A stretch of DNA of 64,000 nt from Sinomicrobium oceani (GTDB lineage Bacteria > Bacteroidota > Bacteroidia > Flavobacteriales > Flavobacteriaceae), in the NCBI RefSeq assembly GCF_900119185.1, contig NZ_FPJE01000009.1, positions 124,001-188,000 on the forward strand, read 5' to 3'. Positions within the stretch are counted from its first letter, which is position 1, and every line of letters starts with the position of its first letter. This document shows, piece after piece, positions 62,598 through 64,000 of the stretch. Below the pieces are notes generated by a model. The model made no database searches. It was not told the DNA's origin and worked only from the letters and a program-made list of their open reading frames with translations. Made by a program: the position numbers and the translations under genes.

Positions 62598-63230
62598 ATG
62601 AATACTATAGAGCAGCTACGGTGGCGCTATGCTACCAAAAAGTTTGATACTACGCGCAAATTGAACGACGACCAGGTAGCGGTGCTAAAAGAAGCTTTTA
62701 ATCTTACGGCACTTTCTTTCGGACTGCAGCCGGTAAAGCTCGTCATAGTCAGTGATGATGCGAAGCGGGCGGAACTGCTTCCGCATGCTTTTGACCAGAA
62801 GCAGGTGACGGAAGCTTCCCATCTTTTATTGTTTTGCATCGAAACCGTGATCGATGAAGAATTTATCCGTTGTTATTTTGATAAGGTCAAGGCGGTACGC
62901 AATACCTCCGAGGAGATACTGAAGCCTTACCGGGATTTTCTCATTGCCGATTTTAACAAGAAAACCAGCGAGGAAATCGAGGCCTGGGCAAAAAACCAGG
63001 CTTATCTGGCATTGGGAAACCTGCTTACGGTATGTGCCATGGAAGGCATAGATGCCTGCCCTATGGAAGGTTTTATGCCCGAGAAGTTCGATAACGTACT
63101 GGGACTGGGACATGAGGGCCTGAAGTCCGTACTGATCATGCCTGTCGGATACCGTGCGGATGACGATATTTTTTCGACGATGGAAAAGGTACGGAAGGAA
63201 ATCAGCGAAAGCGTTATCGAGATCAAATAG
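62598..63230 (+). CDS. NAD(P)H-dependent nitroreductase-family oxidoreductase
   Basis: The 210-aa flavoprotein belongs to the NfsB-like nitroreductase superfamily. It begins MNTIEQLRWRYATKKFDTTR, with the R-R/KKF FMN phosphate-binding motif, then LTALSFGLQPVKLVIVSDDA, QAYLALGNLLTVCAMEGIDA, CPMEGFMPEKFDNVLGLGHE and a C-terminal PVGYRADDD. It reduces nitroaromatics, quinones or similar with NAD(P)H; the natural substrate is unknown. Confidence 0.93.
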   Translation: MNTIEQLRWRYATKKFDTTRKLNDDQVAVLKEAFNLTALSFGLQPVKLVIVSDDAKRAELLPHAFDQKQVTEASHLLLFCIETVIDEEFIRCYFDKVKAVRNTSEEILKPYRDFLIADFNKKTSEEIEAWAKNQAYLALGNLLTVCAMEGIDACPMEGFMPEKFDNVLGLGHEGLKSVLIMPVGYRADDDIFSTMEKVRKEISESVIEIK

Positions 63231-63272
63231 CTACAGCAAATAGAATACCAAACGATATAACAATACGATTTT

Positions 63273-64000
63273 ATGCCCGGATTTGAACTCTTCGGAGATA
63301 CGGAAAGGAAACATCTTAATGATGTTCTGGACAATGGCGTCCTGATGCGTTACGGTTTTGACGGTATGCGTAAAGGACACTGGAAAGCCAGGGAACTGGA
63401 AGCTGCATTATGTGAAAGAATGCATGCAAAACATGCGAAACTCGTAAGCAGCGGAACAGCCGCACTTACCGTGGCCCTGGCCAGTGCAGGGGTAGGGGCA
63501 GGTGATGAAGTGATTATGCCCGTATTTACTTTTGTAGCCAGTTTTGAATCGCTCATGGCCGTGGGGGCTGTTCCGGTACTGGTAGATATTGACGATACAC
63601 TTACACTGGACCCTGCCGCTGTGGAAAAAGCGATAACACCCCGTACCAGGGTAGTGATGCCGGTACATATGTGCGGCTCTTCGGCGCAGTTACGCGAACT
63701 GAAAGCCCTTTGCGACAGGCATAACCTGCTATTGTTAGAGGATGCCTGCCAGGCTATAGGAGGAACTTATGACGGTAAACCGCTGGGAAGTTACGGAGAT
63801 CTGGGATGTTTTTCTTTCGATTATGTAAAAACCATCACCTGTGGTGAAGGTGGGGGAATTATTACGGATAATGCGGAATACGCGAAACATGCCGATCATT
63901 ATTCCGATCATGGACACGATCATGAAGGTAATGACCGGGGTGCGGAGCAACATCCGTTTTTAGGCTATAATTACCGGATTTCCGAACTGCATGCGGCTGT
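63273..64000 (+). CDS. DegT/DnrJ/EryC1/StrS-family aminotransferase, N-terminal part
   Basis: The frame opens at ATG 63273 and runs off the window after 242 codons. It starts MPGFELFGDTERKHLNDVLD and shows the PLP sugar-aminotransferase motifs AKLVSSGTAALTVALASAGV, GAGDEVIMPVFTFVASFES, LLLLEDACQAIGGTYDGKPL, and the PLP lysine in CFSFDYVKTITCGEGGGII. The family makes amino sugars for surface glycans or antibiotics. It lies 42 bp after the nitroreductase gene. The C-terminal domain is not seen. Confidence 0.92.
   Translation, partial: MPGFELFGDTERKHLNDVLDNGVLMRYGFDGMRKGHWKARELEAALCERMHAKHAKLVSSGTAALTVALASAGVGAGDEVIMPVFTFVASFESLMAVGAVPVLVDIDDTLTLDPAAVEKAITPRTRVVMPVHMCGSSAQLRELKALCDRHNLLLLEDACQAIGGTYDGKPLGSYGDLGCFSFDYVKTITCGEGGGIITDNAEYAKHADHYSDHGHDHEGNDRGAEQHPFLGYNYRISELHAA

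Noticed and set aside
1-64000. CRISPR array, intact insertion sequence, rRNA genes or prophage
   Set aside because: No regular spacer-repeat pattern, transposase, integrase, rRNA or phage structural gene was found on either strand.

Overview
This window looks like a chromosomal segment of a marine or polysaccharide-degrading member of the Flavobacteriaceae (Bacteroidota). The evidence is two SusC/SusD pairs with a hybrid two-component regulator, TamL, an orphan TssD-type Hcp, FecR/ECF-sigma genes of the Bacteroidota type, a Bacteroidota promoter (TTTG-N20-TACATTTG) and a grasp-with-spasm peptide cluster. No database search was possible; family names come from recognising motifs.

Layout. 1-2316: pnp (cut by the window edge), rpsO and an XRE regulator, all on the minus strand. 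2833-7348: a ribosomally made peptide cluster on the plus strand with precursor, ATP-grasp ligase, 69-aa protein, SPASM-domain protein, DUF6624 protein and DUF6625 glycosyltransferase-like protein. 7443-17152: housekeeping genes (accD, class II fbaA, tamL, a TrmH-type methyltransferase, a small membrane protein, a Ser/Arg-rich secreted protein, a phosphoesterase, an Rrf2 regulator). 17300-20495: a sulfur block with a TauE-type exporter, an apparent cysteine-codon attenuator, a tRNA-Cys-like gene, a DUF1684 relic and an O-acetylhomoserine sulfhydrylase. 20663-33268: a TonB receptor, orphan TssD, a small lipoprotein, an XRE regulator, an ECF sigma factor with two free-standing FecR N-terminal microproteins and a full FecR, a repeat-rich stretch of about 1.2 kb, and a second TonB-type receptor. 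33480-61051: a large polysaccharide utilisation locus (PUL). 61096-64000: small hypothetical genes, a thioesterase, a nitroreductase and a DegT-type aminotransferase cut by the window edge.

The PUL reads on the minus strand from a GH5-like enzyme through two GH43 enzymes, SusC/SusD pair 2, two surface-binding proteins, GH105, a GH43 with an F5/8C domain, SusC/SusD pair 1, a sulfatase, a double-DUF1080 lipoprotein and a Tat-type Gfo/Idh/MocA oxidoreductase. It ends at a strong terminator. The divergent hybrid regulator is the likely sensor. The enzyme set suggests a sulfated, uronate-containing glycan with arabinose or xylose, but no polysaccharide lyase is present.

The strongest candidates for something undescribed are three. 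(1) The peptide precursor has seven serines and seven acidic residues placed in exact mirror register, as expected for a seven-rung ester-zipped hairpin made by the adjacent ATP-grasp enzyme. (2) A leader ORF starting Met-Cys-Cys-Met ends inside the 5' arm of an antiterminator, before a terminator, a tRNA-Cys-like gene and a sulfhydrylase gene. (3) Two intact 49- and 52-aa copies of the FecR anti-sigma domain lie in tandem ahead of the full-length FecR.
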